Shown here piece after piece: positions 43,197 to 51,636 of a DNA stretch of 64,000 bases. The position numbers were made by a program, and so were the translations under genes. Numbering within the stretch: the stretch's first letter is position 1; every line of letters begins with the position of its first letter. Below the pieces are notes generated by a model. That model did not search any database, was not told the origin of the DNA, and saw nothing but the letters and a program-made list of their open reading frames with translations. Origin of the DNA: Tumebacillus amylolyticus (lineage in GTDB: Bacteria; Bacillota; Bacilli; Tumebacillales; Tumebacillaceae); NCBI RefSeq assembly GCF_016722965.1, contig NZ_JAEQNB010000001.1, forward strand, positions 659,833 to 723,832. Reading direction: 5' to 3'.

Positions 43197-43971
43197 ATAC
43201 CATCTCCACCTGCAACCGCTCCAGAATCCGCCGCTTGCGATACATCATACTCGCCGTCTCCGCGAGGTCTTCAATCGTTTTGCGGTTTAGGTACGCCCCG
43301 AACACAATCCCGGCGACGGGGATGAGTTGGAACAGTTTCTTCCACCCGAAGTTCTCGGCGTGGATCAAGACCACCTCGCGCCAGCCTTGCAGTTGCGAGA
43401 ACAACTGACTGCGCTCCTCCGAGAGAATCGCCTGTTTCCCCACATAGTCGGACGAGGAAAATTGCAGCACTTTGATCATGAACACCCGCTCCGATTTGTC
43501 CTGCGGGTCGAATCCGTAACACATGCAGACTTCCTGCAACACTTTCAACGACAGCCCGAGCAACATCGGAATGTCGATCGCCAAGGTGAACAGACCGCCG
43601 ATCCCCGTCGTCGCGCCTTGGATCGTGGCAAACGTAGACCGCGCCTTGGCGTACTCGCGGGCCACTTCATTTTGGATTGCGAGCGGCACCTGTCCCACTT
43701 GCTCCAGCGTGAGGGGGGCGGTGCCGGTCTTTTTTTCAAACTTCTCTACGATGCCCTGCGAGGACGTCAGATACCGACCGCCCGTTTCCACATACGAGAT
43801 CATCTCGTCGAGCACTTGCCCGACTTTCTCTTGGACGAACTTCGGCGTGACTTTGTCCAAGAGGGCGAACGGCAGGCGGCCGAGTTTTTCCCAGAACCAG
43901 AGGTCTTTCTGGTCTTTTTCCCATTTTTCCACAACCTGCAAAGCCAAGAGCAATTCTTCTCTGGTTTCCAT
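43195..43971 (-). CDS. EcsC-family protein
   Basis: A 258-residue protein of the EcsC family (conserved region from about residue 30: LPFALLDKVTPKFVQEKVGQ, then a Gly-rich amphipathic stretch FATIQGATTGIGGLFTLAID and the C-terminal GIVFGAYLNRKTIEDLAETA). It has moderately hydrophobic segments near 120-150 and 215-235. The start at 43971 has AGGAGG 5 bases upstream on the minus strand, and an in-frame ATG 7 codons earlier has no site. No ecsAB ABC genes are adjacent. Molecular function is not established. Confidence 0.82.
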   Translation of the reverse strand: METREELLLALQVVEKWEKDQKDLWFWEKLGRLPFALLDKVTPKFVQEKVGQVLDEMISYVETGGRYLTSSQGIVEKFEKKTGTAPLTLEQVGQVPLAIQNEVAREYAKARSTFATIQGATTGIGGLFTLAIDIPMLLGLSLKVLQEVCMCYGFDPQDKSERVFMIKVLQFSSSDYVGKQAILSEERSQLFSQLQGWREVVLIHAENFGWKKLFQLIPVAGIVFGAYLNRKTIEDLAETASMMYRKRRILERLQVEMV

Positions 43972-44098
43972 AGGTCCTCCTACCGAATGCATTCGTTGCT
44001 AGGGTATACGGATGGCGAAGGAAATAGTTACGATTTAATTTGGAAACGCTAAACGAAATCACATGGTATGATAGACCTATACAGGAAAAGATTCGTTG

Positions 44099-45088
44099 AT
44101 GGAGGGATTTCGTACCTTGGCTTCCGTTTGGGAACTTATGAAAAAAGGCAATACTTCCTCCGCCATGGCCGCGCTTGGCAATGCGGGCTTGGCGGTTCTA
44201 AAAGGCGTCGCCGCCACACTCAGCGGCAGCGGCGCGATGTTCGCCTCCACGATGCACTCGGTGGCAGATGCGGTCAACCAAGGGTTTGTGTTCGCGGGCA
44301 GTGTGCTGGCGGAGCGGACTCCGACTCGCCGCTTCCCGACGGGGTTTGGGCGTGTGATCAACATTTTCTGCATGGTGGCGGTCTTGGTCGTCACGATGAT
44401 GGCGTACGAAACCATCCGCGAGGGCTTGCATCTCCTGACCCATCCGGCGGCGATTGCGGGCATTTTCTGGGATGTGGTCGCCTTGGGAGCGGGGATTCTC
44501 GTCGACGGCTTCGTGCTGTTCAAAGCCATGAAGGAAATTTGTAAAGAGTCGCGGGCCGAGGCAAGGGGTTTTGGTGTCGTGATTACGGCGTTTCGCAACG
44601 TAGGACAAGCAGCGCCGCCGACGCGCCTCGTTTTTTACGAAGACATCGTGGCGACATCGGGCGCCTTGCTTGCGTTGCTGGGGATTCTCGCGTCGTACTA
44701 CCTCGATTTGAAAGTCCTCGACGGCGCGGTGACGATCTTGATCGGGTTGATGATGGTCGGGGTTGCCTTCAAAGTGGGGTATGACAACATGGTCGGTCTG
44801 ATCGGCGTCGCGGCACCGCGCGAAGTGGAAGACCGGGTGGCTGCGATTATTTTTTCCGACCCGGATGTGACCGACATCAACCAGATGCGCATCGTGCAAG
44901 AGGGACGCACCTACCACGTCGAAGCGTACATCGAACTCCGTCCGGGCATGACGTTGGCAGACGCAGACGACATCAAGTACCGCGTGCGGGACCTCGTCTT
45001 GGCAGACCCCGACGTTTCAGACGTCACGATGGGGATTCTGGAGGACAACGGCGTCAGGAACTGGGTCCCCGAACCCGTCGGGAACTAG
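44099..45088 (+). CDS. Cation diffusion facilitator (CDF) metal efflux protein
   Basis: A CDF transporter of about 329 residues. The N-terminal domain has about five to six transmembrane helices, with FASTMHSVADAVNQGFVFAG in helix 2 (the HxxxD-type metal site of the family). The C-terminal cytosolic dimerisation domain (about 235-325) has VEDRVAAIIFSDPDVTDINQ and VEAYIELRPGM. Zn, Co, Fe or Mn export by proton exchange is expected. The start is uncertain: ATG at 44099 has AGGAAAAG upstream, while in-frame TTG 44117 has GGAGGG 10 bases upstream. A manganese-type exporter gene follows. Confidence 0.88.
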   Translation: MEGFRTLASVWELMKKGNTSSAMAALGNAGLAVLKGVAATLSGSGAMFASTMHSVADAVNQGFVFAGSVLAERTPTRRFPTGFGRVINIFCMVAVLVVTMMAYETIREGLHLLTHPAAIAGIFWDVVALGAGILVDGFVLFKAMKEICKESRAEARGFGVVITAFRNVGQAAPPTRLVFYEDIVATSGALLALLGILASYYLDLKVLDGAVTILIGLMMVGVAFKVGYDNMVGLIGVAAPREVEDRVAAIIFSDPDVTDINQMRIVQEGRTYHVEAYIELRPGMTLADADDIKYRVRDLVLADPDVSDVTMGILEDNGVRNWVPEPVGN

Positions 45089-45157
45089 CAAAGGCTGTCG
45101 GCCCCGCGCCGGCGGTCTTTTTTGACGTATAGAATGAAGATGGGGAGTTGATCCAAC

Positions 45158-45700
45158 TTGATCGTCAAGATGCTCGCACTCGTATTCTCTCTGGGGCTTG
45201 ATACGCTGGTTCTCGCCACGACACTCGGCACCCTGCAACGAAAAGGAAAAGTGAAGCTGGCGATAAGCTTTGCACTGGCAGAAGCGATCATGCCATTGGT
45301 CGGCTTCTTGCTTGGGAAAAACATCGGAGAGTTCATTGGGGGTTGGGCTTCCCTCGTAGGAGCCGTCGCCTTGATTGGATTGGGCATCTACCTGATCTTT
45401 TTCGAGGAGGAGGACGAAGACGAGGAGCTTGAACGGGGACAAAGCCTTCGGGGATGGGCATTTCTGTTGCTGCTGCTCATGATTAGTTTGGATGAGTTGG
45501 CCGTTGGATTCTCGATGGGTCTCGTCGGCGTTTCCGCTCCCTTGACCGTACTCCTGATCGCACTCCAATCCTTCGTGTTCACCCTCTTGGGGCTGACGTT
45601 TGGCGCAAAACTCAAACCCTACCTCGGAGAATGGGCAGAAAAAGCGGGCGGAGTCGTCCTGGTTCTACTGGGAGTCTGGTTATTGGGTGAGCGTTTCTAA
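45158..45700 (+). CDS. MntP-like (YebN) manganese efflux protein
   Basis: A 180-residue membrane protein of six predicted helices in two similar halves. Each half carries the MntP acidic motif: SLGLDTLVLATTLG in helix 1 and ISLDELAVGFSMG in helix 4. A charged stretch (EEEDEDEELERG, about 87-98) forms the central loop. The TTG start at 45158 follows GGGGAG. Manganese export is inferred from family motifs. The previous CDF gene lies 69 bases upstream. Confidence 0.8.
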   Translation: MIVKMLALVFSLGLDTLVLATTLGTLQRKGKVKLAISFALAEAIMPLVGFLLGKNIGEFIGGWASLVGAVALIGLGIYLIFFEEEDEDEELERGQSLRGWAFLLLLLMISLDELAVGFSMGLVGVSAPLTVLLIALQSFVFTLLGLTFGAKLKPYLGEWAEKAGGVVLVLLGVWLLGERF

Positions 45701-45707
45701 ACTCCTT

Positions 45708-45735
45708 TGCATACCCTATGGGGGTATGGTATCAT
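45708..45735 (+). promoter_or_regulatory. copA promoter with CsoR operator
   Basis: ATACCC-TATG-GGGGTAT (45711-45727) matches the CsoR box (pseudo-palindromic C-run/G-run). It sits between TTGCAT (45708) and TATCAT (45730), so CsoR binding would block RNA polymerase. Confidence 0.85.
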
Positions 45736-45757
45736 AAACGCAAAGGAGGTTCGACAC

Positions 45758-47959
45758 ATGGAAAACAAGCAAGCAGCCGACTTTGACATCACCGGCATGA
45801 CCTGCGCCGCCTGCGCGAACCGGATCGAGAAAGTTTTGAACAAACTTCCGGGCGTCACACAGGCGACCGTCAACTTGGCCCTTGAAACGGCCCACGTCGA
45901 ATACGACAGCAACGCCCTCACCATCGAAGACATGTCCCAACGGGTGAAAAAACTCGGCTTCGAAGCCACGCTCAAACCGGAGGAGACGACCGACAACACC
46001 GAACGCCGCCAAGCGGAGATCGCCAAGCAGAGACGCAAATTCCTGATCTCGGCCCTGCTGTCGCTCCCGCTGCTCTGGGCGATGCTCACCCATTTTTCCT
46101 TCACGGCTTGGATTTGGACCCCCGAATTCCTCATGAACCCCTGGGTGCAACTCCTGCTCGCAACCCCCGTGCAGTTCTGGATGGGGGGCCAGTTCTACAG
46201 CGGAGCCTACAAAGCCCTGCGCAACAAGAGCGCCAACATGGACGTCCTCGTCGCACTCGGCACCTCGGCGGCGTACTTCTACAGTCTGTACCAAACCCTG
46301 CGCCTCTTAACAGACTTCCACACCGACGGCGTCGACCTCTACTTCGAAACGTCTGCCGTGCTGATCACGTTGATTCTGCTCGGCAAACTCTTCGAAATGA
46401 CCGCCAAGGGCCGCTCCTCGGAAGCGATCAAAAAAATGATGGGCCTCCAATCCAAAACCGCCCTCGTCCTGCGCGACGGTCGCGAGCAAAGCATTCCGCT
46501 CGAAGAGGTGGTCGTCGGCGACATCGTCCTCGTCAAACCGGGCGGCAAGATCCCCGTCGACGGCACCGTCCTCCAAGGCTCGTCCTCCGTCGATGAATCG
46601 ATGCTGACCGGCGAGAGCATCCCTGTGGCAAAAAGTCCCGGCGACACGGTCATCGGCGCCACCGTCAACAAAAACGGATTCCTCCACATCCGTGCCGAAA
46701 AAGTCGGCCGACACACCGCCCTCGCGCAAATCATCAAAATCGTGGAGGAAGCCCAAGGCTCCAAAGCCCCGATCCAACGCGTCGCCGACCAAATCTCCGG
46801 GGTCTTCGTCCCGATCGTCGTCGGACTCGCGCTGGTCACATTCTTCATCTGGTACTTCGCCGTCGATCCGGGCAACTTCCCGAGCGCACTCGAAAAATTG
46901 ATCGCCGTCCTCGTCATCGCCTGCCCGTGTGCGTTGGGCCTCGCCACTCCGACGTCGATCATGGCTGGCTCCGGACGTGCCGCAGAATTCGGCATCCTCT
47001 TCAAAGGGGGCGAATACCTCGAAGCCACGCACAAAGTCGACACCGTTCTGCTCGACAAAACCGGCACGATCACCAACGGCAAGCCGGAACTTACCGACGT
47101 TCTGGTAGCGGGGGACCTCGACGAGACCACATTCCTCCGCTTGGTCGCCAGCGCGGAAAAAAACTCCGAGCACCAACTCGCCGAAGCCATCGTAAGCGGC
47201 GTTGAGAAAAAAGGAATTCAACTGTCCCCCGTGGAAAGCTTCGAAGCGATCACAGGCTTCGGCATCCGCGCCGTGGTCGAAGGGCGGGAGCTTCTCATCG
47301 GCACCCGCAAACTGGTTCAACACGATCTCCCCGAGATGGAGACCTACGAAAACCAAGGCAAAACCGCCATGCTCGTTTCCATCGACGGCACGTACGCAGG
47401 CCTCATCGCCGTGGCAGACACCGTCAAGGAAACCTCGCGCGAAGCGGTCACCCGGCTCAAAAACCTCGGTCTCCAAGTCGTCATGATCTCCGGAGACAAC
47501 GAACGCACCGCCAACGCCATTGCCCGTATCGTCGGGATCGACCACGTGCGCGCCGAAGTTTTGCCGGAGCAGAAGGCAGCCGAAGTCCGCAAGTTTCAAC
47601 AGCAAGGCTCCATCGTCGCGATGGTTGGCGACGGTATCAACGACGCCCCGGCGCTGGCCACCGCCGATATCGGCATGGCGCTTGGCACCGGCACCGACGT
47701 CGCGATGGAAGCCGGCCACGTCACTCTGATGCGCGGCGACTTGCGTTGCATCGCGGACGCCATCTACATGAGCCGCAAAACGATGGCGAACATCAAACAG
47801 AACCTCTTCTGGGCGCTGTTCTACAACGCGCTGGGCATTCCGATTGCAGCGCTTGGCTTGCTGGCTCCGTGGGTCGCAGGTGCCGCGATGGCGTTCTCAT
47901 CCGTGTCGGTCGTGCTCAATGCGTTACGATTGCAAAGAGAGGGGGGACTTTCCAAATGA
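45758..47959 (+). CDS. copA: Copper-exporting P1B-type ATPase
   Basis: A 733-residue Cu(I) exporter. One N-terminal heavy-metal domain with GMTCAACA (C16, C19). Membrane region with CPC at about 388-390 (VIACPCALG). Actuator TGES. Phosphorylation motif DKTGT (D433). SEHQLAEAI (the family HP-type motif region) and [10 protein letters not shown] hinge. Many homologues carry two N-terminal metal domains; this one has one. AAAGGAGG lies 10 bases before the ATG, and an upstream in-frame ATG at 45707 overlaps the promoter and is rejected. Its stop overlaps csoR by 4 bases. Confidence 0.97.
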   Translation: MENKQAADFDITGMTCAACANRIEKVLNKLPGVTQATVNLALETAHVEYDSNALTIEDMSQRVKKLGFEATLKPEETTDNTERRQAEIAKQRRKFLISALLSLPLLWAMLTHFSFTAWIWTPEFLMNPWVQLLLATPVQFWMGGQFYSGAYKALRNKSANMDVLVALGTSAAYFYSLYQTLRLLTDFHTDGVDLYFETSAVLITLILLGKLFEMTAKGRSSEAIKKMMGLQSKTALVLRDGREQSIPLEEVVVGDIVLVKPGGKIPVDGTVLQGSSSVDESMLTGESIPVAKSPGDTVIGATVNKNGFLHIRAEKVGRHTALAQIIKIVEEAQGSKAPIQRVADQISGVFVPIVVGLALVTFFIWYFAVDPGNFPSALEKLIAVLVIACPCALGLATPTSIMAGSGRAAEFGILFKGGEYLEATHKVDTVLLDKTGTITNGKPELTDVLVAGDLDETTFLRLVASAEKNSEHQLAEAIVSGVEKKGIQLSPVESFEAITGFGIRAVVEGRELLIGTRKLVQHDLPEMETYENQGKTAMLVSIDGTYAGLIAVADTVKETSREAVTRLKNLGLQVVMISGDNERTANAIARIVGIDHVRAEVLPEQKAAEVRKFQQQGSIVAMVGDGINDAPALATADIGMALGTGTDVAMEAGHVTLMRGDLRCIADAIYMSRKTMANIKQNLFWALFYNALGIPIAALGLLAPWVAGAAMAFSSVSVVLNALRLQREGGLSK

Positions 47960-48222
47960 AAGACATCAAAACCAAAACCGATCTCGTCACCCGACTCAAC
48001 CGCATCGAAGGTCAAATTCGCGGCATCAAGGGCCTGATTGAAAAAGACACCTACTGCGACGACATCCTCAACCAGATCGCCGCCGCTCAATCGGCGCTGA
48101 ACAGCGTCGGCAAAATTCTGCTGACCAACCACATGAAAACCTGCGTCGTCGACCGCATCCAAGAGGGCGACCACGAGGTAATCGACGAACTGATGAAGAC
48201 GATGGGCAAACTGATGAAGTAA
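47956..48222 (+). CDS. csoR: Copper-sensing repressor CsoR
   Basis: An 88-residue all-helical repressor of the CsoR/RcnR family with the Cu(I) ligand set C34, H59 and C63 (TYCDD; TNHMKTC). That pattern distinguishes copper sensors from nickel/cobalt or persulfide sensors. GAGGGGGG lies about 8 bases before the ATG, inside the copA end. It represses the copA-csoR operon by binding the 45711-45727 box, and Cu(I) releases it. Gene order copA-csoR differs from the usual csoR-first arrangement. Confidence 0.95.
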   Translation: MKDIKTKTDLVTRLNRIEGQIRGIKGLIEKDTYCDDILNQIAAAQSALNSVGKILLTNHMKTCVVDRIQEGDHEVIDELMKTMGKLMK

Positions 48223-48240
48223 CAGATGCCACGCTCCTAG

Positions 48241-48276
48241 AAAAAAGGACCCGCTGCGAAAGGGGTCCTTTTTTTG
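48241..48276 (+). terminator. Rho-independent terminator of copA-csoR
   Basis: AAAAAAGGACCC / GGGTCCTTTTTTT hairpin. Confidence 0.88.
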
Positions 48277-48334
48277 CATAATGTATACCCTTGACGGAAA
48301 CGGAGCGGGGAGGTACACTAAACCCGACCTGTTA

Positions 48335-48354
48335 TGAGAATGATTTTCATTATC
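48335..48354 (+). promoter_or_regulatory. Fur box upstream of the FTR1 operon
   Basis: GAGAATGATTTTCATTATC (48336-48354) matches 17 of 19 positions of the Fur consensus GATAATGATTATCATTATC, 20 bases before the start codon. Confidence 0.88.
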
Positions 48355-48373
48355 CCAAAAGGAAGTGAACCGG

Positions 48374-49846
48374 ATGGCTCGCAGATTTTCCAGTCTGTTG
48401 CTCATCTTGCTCTTATTTGTTACTCTGCTGGCTCCTACAGCGGCGCATGCCACCGACAAAGCGGTCGCAGATTTGAAGCAAGCCGAACAATTGGTGGAGC
48501 AGGCGCTGAACCAAGCAAACCAGGGTCAACTCCCGGAAGCTGACCAAACCTACCAACAATTCCGCAAACTCTGGCTCCAAATTGAAACGGGGATCAAAAC
48601 CGATTCAAGCCAAGCGTACAAGGACATAGAATCAAACATGGGCCAAGTCGACTACGCGTTGATGCAGAAAAAGCAAGACGCCGTCGTGCAGGCCTTGAAC
48701 GGTCTGAAAACGGCCAACGAGAAGTTCATCTCCGGCGGATACGGCGCGGGAGAATCCTTCAAACAACAAGACATCACGCTGCCCGACTTCATCGGGCTCT
48801 TGCAACAAACCAAACAACAGGCAGAGAAACACGACATAGCGGCGGCTCAAGCGAGCATTGCCCAAGTTCGCGAATCGTGGCTGAGCGTGGAGGGCGTCGT
48901 CGTCGCCCAATCGGCCGGTCTGTACAACGACTCTGAACGCGACATGGTGACCGTCGATGCGATGTTGCACGCACAGCCCGCCGACGAGCAAGGGGCCGCA
49001 ACCCTTTTGCAAAACATGATCAACTACTTAACCCCGCTCGCAGACAAGTCCGGATACACGATGTGGGACGCGGCCTTCATACCGATCCGTGAAGGGTTGG
49101 AAGCACTTCTGGTCGTGGCGGCCCTGCTCGCCTTCGTGAACAAATCCAAGCAGAAACGCGGCCGCACCTGGGTATGGGCGGGCGTGGGCGCAGGTTTGCT
49201 GTTCTCCATTATCTTGGCGGTCGTTGTCAAAGTGGTGTTCTCGGCGGCTGCATTTGGCAGCAACAACTCGCTGATCGCCGGGTGGACGGGTGTGATTGCC
49301 GCCGTGATGCTTCTGTACATGAGCTATTGGTTGCACTCCCAATCGAAAGTGAAGGACTGGAACCTCTATATCAAGGAGAAAAGCGAAGCGGCGTTGAACA
49401 CGGGGAAATTGGTCTCCTTCGGTGTCCTCTCGTTTCTGGCGATCTTCCGCGAAGGGACGGAGACGGTGCTGTTCTTGATCGGGATGGTCAATCAGATTTC
49501 CATGCAGAACTTGATTCTCGGGCTGGTGATCGGGATGGTCGTGTTGGTGGTCATCGCCGTTCTCATGCTGTTCATCGGTGTGAAGTTGCCGATGCGCCCG
49601 TTCTTCATGGTTTCGAGTTTTATCGTCTTCTATCTCTGTTTGAAATTCACGGGGATGGGGATTCACTCGCTGCAACTGGCGGGAACTTTGCCTTCTACCA
49701 CGTCGGCGCAACTGCCGAGTGCTGACTTTATCGCGCTGTACCCCTCTTGGGTAAGTACGGTGCCGCAACTGCTCTTGGTGGTCATCGCCTTGGGCGCAAT
49801 CTTGATCAAAAAGAAACCCCAACCCACAGGAGGAATTCTCAAATGA
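48374..49846 (+). CDS. efeU: FTR1-family iron permease with extracytoplasmic N-terminal domain
   Basis: A 490-residue protein. The signal peptide or first membrane anchor (residues 4-27) is followed by a helical extracytoplasmic domain of about 200 residues (EfeO/algal-like helical repeats, e.g. QADQTYQQFRKLWLQIE and the repeat ASIAQVRESWLSVEG), then the FTR1 membrane domain with two REGxE motifs (IREGLEALLV, FREGTETVLF) that bind iron. High-affinity iron import under iron limitation is supported by the Fur box. The ATG at 48374 has AAAAGGAAG upstream. A lipoprotein gene overlaps the stop. Symbol by family analogy. Confidence 0.9.
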   Translation: MARRFSSLLLILLLFVTLLAPTAAHATDKAVADLKQAEQLVEQALNQANQGQLPEADQTYQQFRKLWLQIETGIKTDSSQAYKDIESNMGQVDYALMQKKQDAVVQALNGLKTANEKFISGGYGAGESFKQQDITLPDFIGLLQQTKQQAEKHDIAAAQASIAQVRESWLSVEGVVVAQSAGLYNDSERDMVTVDAMLHAQPADEQGAATLLQNMINYLTPLADKSGYTMWDAAFIPIREGLEALLVVAALLAFVNKSKQKRGRTWVWAGVGAGLLFSIILAVVVKVVFSAAAFGSNNSLIAGWTGVIAAVMLLYMSYWLHSQSKVKDWNLYIKEKSEAALNTGKLVSFGVLSFLAIFREGTETVLFLIGMVNQISMQNLILGLVIGMVVLVVIAVLMLFIGVKLPMRPFFMVSSFIVFYLCLKFTGMGIHSLQLAGTLPSTTSAQLPSADFIALYPSWVSTVPQLLLVVIALGAILIKKKPQPTGGILK

Positions 49847-50265
49847 AACTCGCAAACACCCTGATCGCCCTGACTCTCGCAACCAGCTTCGCCCTCGTCG
49901 GTTGCGGCTCGACTTCCACAGACACGACGAAGTCCGCCACCCTGGCGGCATCTACCGAAGATGCGACCTCGAAAATCAAAACAGGCGTCGAGAAACTCAG
50001 CGCCGTCTCGTCCGATCTGAAAAAAGCGATCGACGCCGGCGACGAAGCGAAGATCAAAGAGACCGGCCCGAAACTCGAAGACGAATGGTCCGCTTTCGAA
50101 GACGAAGTGAAGCCGAAGTTCGCAGACCTCTACGAAGAGATCGAAAAGTCCCTCAACCCGGCCATCGCCGCTTCCAAAGCGACTCCGCTCGACAAAGCGA
50201 CGCTTGCGAAACTCAACGACGACCTGAGCGCAACCCTCAAGAAACTCGCAGACAAAGTCAAGTAA
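49843..50265 (+). CDS. Small lipoprotein of the FTR1 iron-uptake operon
   Basis: A 140-residue lipoprotein: signal peptide with lipobox ALVGC (Cys 21), then a Ser/Thr-rich linker and a helical domain of about 100 residues (EDATSKIKTGVEKLSAVSS... DEWSAFEDEVKPKFADLYEE). This helical part resembles the extracytoplasmic domain of the preceding permease and the EfeO/EfeM group without the cupredoxin and peptidase parts. Its start overlaps the permease stop (ATGA) and AGGAGG precedes it, so it is co-expressed under Fur. It probably delivers or holds iron outside the membrane. Function is inference. Confidence 0.82.
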   Translation: MKLANTLIALTLATSFALVGCGSTSTDTTKSATLAASTEDATSKIKTGVEKLSAVSSDLKKAIDAGDEAKIKETGPKLEDEWSAFEDEVKPKFADLYEEIEKSLNPAIAASKATPLDKATLAKLNDDLSATLKKLADKVK

Positions 50266-50272
50266 GTTCTCG

Positions 50273-50309
50273 AAAAAAAAGGAGCCACTCCGTCAGGAGG
50301 GCTCCTTTT
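50273..50309. terminator. Terminator between convergent efeU operon and MFS gene
   Basis: AAAAAAAAGGAGCC / GGCTCCTTTT stem with a 13-base loop. The right part overlaps the 3' end of the minus-strand MFS gene. Confidence 0.8.
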
Positions 50310-51477
50310 GCTTATAGCGGTACAGGAGATAGACGACCAAATAGATCACCATCAACACGATCGAAACCCGGTACATTAACGCATAACTCGTACTCGCGGC
50401 GATCATCCCAAGCAACATTCCGCCGCCGCCAAGACCCAAGTCGAAACCGTTGTAGAACGTCGCATTGGCAACTCCACGGCGGTTCGGAGCCACACGATTG
50501 ACCGTCCACGCTTGAATCGAAGGCTGGATGGAACCAAACCCGATCCCATAAAACAGGGCGGCGACCATCAACAGAGGAGTCGTCGTGGCATACGACAACA
50601 CCAACAACCCGATCATCGAGAAAAAAGCGCCGGGGAACAGCACCCAGAAGTGCCCCCGCTTGTCAAAGATACGCCCCGAAATCGGGCGGACGATAAACAC
50701 GCTCAGCGCATTGACGAGGAAAAACCACCCGACATTCGCAATCCCCGCCTCTGTGCCGAACAGCGTAATGAAGGAAACGACCCCGCCATACGTCACGCCG
50801 AGCAACAACACCAAGAACGCGGGAAACAGCGCTTTTGGCTCGACCATGCGGGAGAGCAGGGAACTCGATTCCGAAACGGGCTGCGCGGGGGCAGGTCCTT
50901 TTTTCACAGAAACGAACAGCGGCAAGACCAACGAAAGTAGCGTGGAGAGGAACGTCACGACGAACAGCCAGTCGAACCCGTACGACTTCATCACCCAAAT
51001 ACCCGTAAACGGACCCAACGCCATCGCCAGTGTGGAACCCAGCCCGAAGTACCCCAGTCCTTCGCCTCTGCGAGACGCCGGGATGATGTCGGACGCCAGA
51101 GCGCCATAGGACGTGGTCGTCGTGCCCCAGCCCAACCCGTGCAGAAACCGAATGCCGAGGACGAAGGCAACGGAAGCCGCCCAATAGTAGCTTCCCATCG
51201 AAATCAGCAGGATGACATTGCCGACGATGAGGATGATTTTTTTGCCGAGCGAGTCGATCAACGGCCCGACGAACAACCTCGCGATCACCGCCGCCAGCGT
51301 CAGAATTCCGATCACCAACCCCACTTGTGCATCCGTCCCCCCATGTTGGGAGACAAACGAGGGCAAAGTAGGCAACAACATCTGAAACCCGAACACGCAG
51401 AAAAAGTTCGAGAATAAAATCAACAGCAAATCTCGCGTCCAGAGCGCTTCTTGCTTAGAACTGGTCAGGGTAGACAA
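50293..51477 (-). CDS. MFS transporter
   Basis: A 394-residue MFS protein with 12 segments. Motif A region FVGPLIDSLGKKIILIVG, segment 4/5 pattern RFLHGLGWGTTTTSYGALAS, and a second-half counterpart RPISGRIFDKRGHFW. It resembles the YfcJ/AraJ-like sugar or drug efflux group. It starts at TTG with GAGGTGA about 8 bases upstream on the minus strand. Substrate unknown. It marks the left edge of the AT-rich island. Confidence 0.87.
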   Translation of the reverse strand: MSTLTSSKQEALWTRDLLLILFSNFFCVFGFQMLLPTLPSFVSQHGGTDAQVGLVIGILTLAAVIARLFVGPLIDSLGKKIILIVGNVILLISMGSYYWAASVAFVLGIRFLHGLGWGTTTTSYGALASDIIPASRRGEGLGYFGLGSTLAMALGPFTGIWVMKSYGFDWLFVVTFLSTLLSLVLPLFVSVKKGPAPAQPVSESSSLLSRMVEPKALFPAFLVLLLGVTYGGVVSFITLFGTEAGIANVGWFFLVNALSVFIVRPISGRIFDKRGHFWVLFPGAFFSMIGLLVLSYATTTPLLMVAALFYGIGFGSIQPSIQAWTVNRVAPNRRGVANATFYNGFDLGLGGGGMLLGMIAASTSYALMYRVSIVLMVIYLVVYLLYRYKQKEPS

Positions 51478-51636
51478 CGAAGGTTCACCTCAGATTCATT
51501 TTAGGTAGTCTTTATTATAGCAATAGGTGGATGCAAAATCGTGCTATTTTTCAAGTGTAAAACAAAGTTGAATAATTCTGCTTGCAGGAAGCTGGAAGTA
51601 GCAAAAAGAATTGGATTGAATTAGGAGGCGATGGTA

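Noticed and set aside
45091..45124. Possible terminator between CDF and mntP-like genes
   Set aside because: GC-rich sequence followed by T6 is present, but the two arms pair poorly, so I did not list it.
45707..45757. Upstream start for CopA at 45707
   Set aside because: The codons overlap the promoter and CsoR box; AAAGGAGG points to ATG 45758.
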